Positions 56,232-57,218 of a stretch of DNA of 57,218 bases are shown piece by piece; position 1 is the first letter of the stretch; each line of letters opens with the position of its first letter. The notes beneath the pieces were generated by a model that was given only the letters and a program-made list of their open reading frames with translations, made no database searches and had not been told where the DNA came from. The stretch covers positions 1-57,218 of the forward strand of contig MNJR01000115.1 in assembly GCA_001920415.1 (NCBI GenBank). The letters are read 5' to 3'. Both the position numbers and the translations under genes were made by a program. This DNA comes from Acidobacteria bacterium 13_1_20CM_3_53_8 (GTDB lineage Bacteria; Acidobacteriota; Blastocatellia; Pyrinomonadales; Pyrinomonadaceae).

Positions 56232-57218
56232 TTATTGTGGAAGGTTCATTCGCTTGAGCAAAGCTGCAAAGCGCGCATCGGAGCGCAGGCCGTCCCACCT
56301 GGGGTCAACACCAAAGTTGGCAGGAACACCTACTGTTTCAACTGATCCTTCCAGCCACTCGAACGCTTTGTCTCTATCACCGAGACCGGCGTAGATGAAG
56401 GCTATGTCATGATTCCAGATGGAGTTGGGCGAGCGTTTGTACAACTCAAGCGACTCGTTGAGAATCTTCAATGCCTCGTCTCGCTTGCCCGACATTGCGT
56501 AGGCATGAGCAAGGCAGGCTTTAACGTGCGGCTCATTATCTCCCGCGAGGCTGATCGCTTTCTGATACTCCGCAAAGGCTTCGTCATAGTTTCCTTTGCT
56601 GTCATTAATCCAACCTAGATAATAATGGGGCTGCATGGCCTGCGGAAATAACTGAGCGGCTTTGTGCGCTTCTTCTATAGCCTCATCGTAGCGCCGCGCT
56701 TGATAAAGAACGCGCACGACGTTCGCATTGATAATCATAGAGAGGGGGTCAAGCTCGCGCGCACGCTCAATTTCGACAAGGGATTCATCAAATTGCTTCA
56801 TCAGGCTCAAATAGAGCGCATACCAGTGATGAGCCGTTGCGTAGTTCGGATTGAGTTCAATGGCGCGCTTGTATTCTCTAGCGGCTGCGGCCCAATTCAG
56901 CCCGTCGTGGTAAACCCTAGCCAGAGAGGCGTGCGCCTCTGCGATTCCTTCATCAATCTCCAGCGCCCTTTCTGCTGCCGCCTTCGCTCTCAAGCGACTC
57001 TCCTCTCCGCTCAGATTACCGGCGCCCAGAAGGTAACAATCGGCAAGCCCTGCGTAAGCAGGAGCGAACGCGGGGTCTCTATCAATCGCCTGTTGGAAAT
57101 AATCGAAAGCTTTCGGTGTATCTTCGTCGGTTCTCTTGTTCCAGAAGTAGCGGCCTTTCAAATAGAGTTGATAAGCTTCCGGATTATACGCGGAGCGTTG
57201 CGTCTGGCTCTCTCGCCC
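56232..57218 (-). CDS. TPR-repeat protein, C-terminal part (N-terminus beyond right edge)
   Basis: The frame is open to the right edge (SAYNPEAYQLYLKGRYFWNK), so only the C-terminal 328 residues are seen. At least seven tetratricopeptide repeats follow each other, for example AFDYFQQAIDRDPAFAPAYA, AAREYKRAIELNPNYATAHH and AFAEYQKAISLAGDNEPHVK. The lead-in is the one found after winged-helix or protein-kinase plus TolB-like domains in large acidobacterial TPR proteins, so the missing part may be such a sensor. The nominal TTG at 57,161 is internal. Confidence 0.85.
   Translation of the reverse strand, partial: GRESQTQRSAYNPEAYQLYLKGRYFWNKRTDEDTPKAFDYFQQAIDRDPAFAPAYAGLADCYLLGAGNLSGEESRLRAKAAAERALEIDEGIAEAHASLARVYHDGLNWAAAAREYKRAIELNPNYATAHHWYALYLSLMKQFDESLVEIERARELDPLSMIINANVVRVLYQARRYDEAIEEAHKAAQLFPQAMQPHYYLGWINDSKGNYDEAFAEYQKAISLAGDNEPHVKACLAHAYAMSGKRDEALKILNESLELYKRSPNSIWNHDIAFIYAGLGDRDKAFEWLEGSVETVGVPANFGVDPRWDGLRSDARFAALLKRMNLPQ

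Overview
The window joins two different pieces of DNA. Bases 1 to about 30,060 are the structural and regulatory part of a tailed, siphovirus-type prophage, cut off at the left edge inside the terminase gene. Bases 30,114-57,218 are host chromosome. The host is probably a Gram-negative acidobacterium of the Blastocatellia type. This is inference from the pilMNOPQ-roadblock operon, the ECF sigma/TonB-domain pair, the TPR protein style and moderately high GC; no rRNA or marker gene proves it.

Prophage, rightward late genes: terminase large subunit, portal fused to a MuF-like domain, HK97-type protease and capsid, a repeat-rich fibre protein, head-tail connectors, tail tube protein, tail-assembly chaperone with a frameshift, and a tape measure protein now split between two frames. 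Bases 14,936-21,610 form an accessory block. It holds a second, leftward-facing chaperone/tape-measure cassette with an intact tape measure, a divergent HTH-controlled promoter region with repeated operators, an S24-like protein without a DNA-binding domain, a densely structured RNA segment and an HNH endonuclease. Tail genes then resume (tail completion, tail tip/fibre of about 2,300 residues split by a frame change, small lipoprotein). The prophage ends at a proline tRNA gene of which only the 5' half remains, broken in the anticodon arm, which looks like an attachment-site scar. No integrase, holin or endolysin was recognised here.

The most unusual prophage signal is a 13-base hairpin: 4-bp stem, pentaloop Y-R-A-G-T, compensatory stem changes. 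It occurs nine times, only between genes and always in the direction of local transcription. Six copies precede or lie inside terminators. Three lie before start codons, where the same bases can pair with the start region. It may be a phage-wide RNA (or DNA) regulatory element.

Host part: rdgB, a helical protein of unknown function, a DUF3352-like membrane protein and an ABM monooxygenase come first. A pilMNOPQ plus roadblock operon follows, headed by a probable cyclic-di-GMP (GEMM) riboswitch. Then come mtgA, a histone-deacetylase-like hydrolase, an ABC-2 exporter, two peptide-type ABC permeases, ubiE/menG, a zinc-site-less M16 protein, an ECF sigma factor with an anti-sigma/zinc-ribbon/TonB chimera, an aminotransferase, a VOC protein, coaD and a TPR protein cut by the right edge.

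Host intergenic spaces are crowded with repeats. Several are inverted repeats whose arms are built from 7-base units (TTTTCAG, TAAGCAG, AAAAGGC, CTTTGCG families). Three are large nested-hairpin elements of about 207-252 bp.
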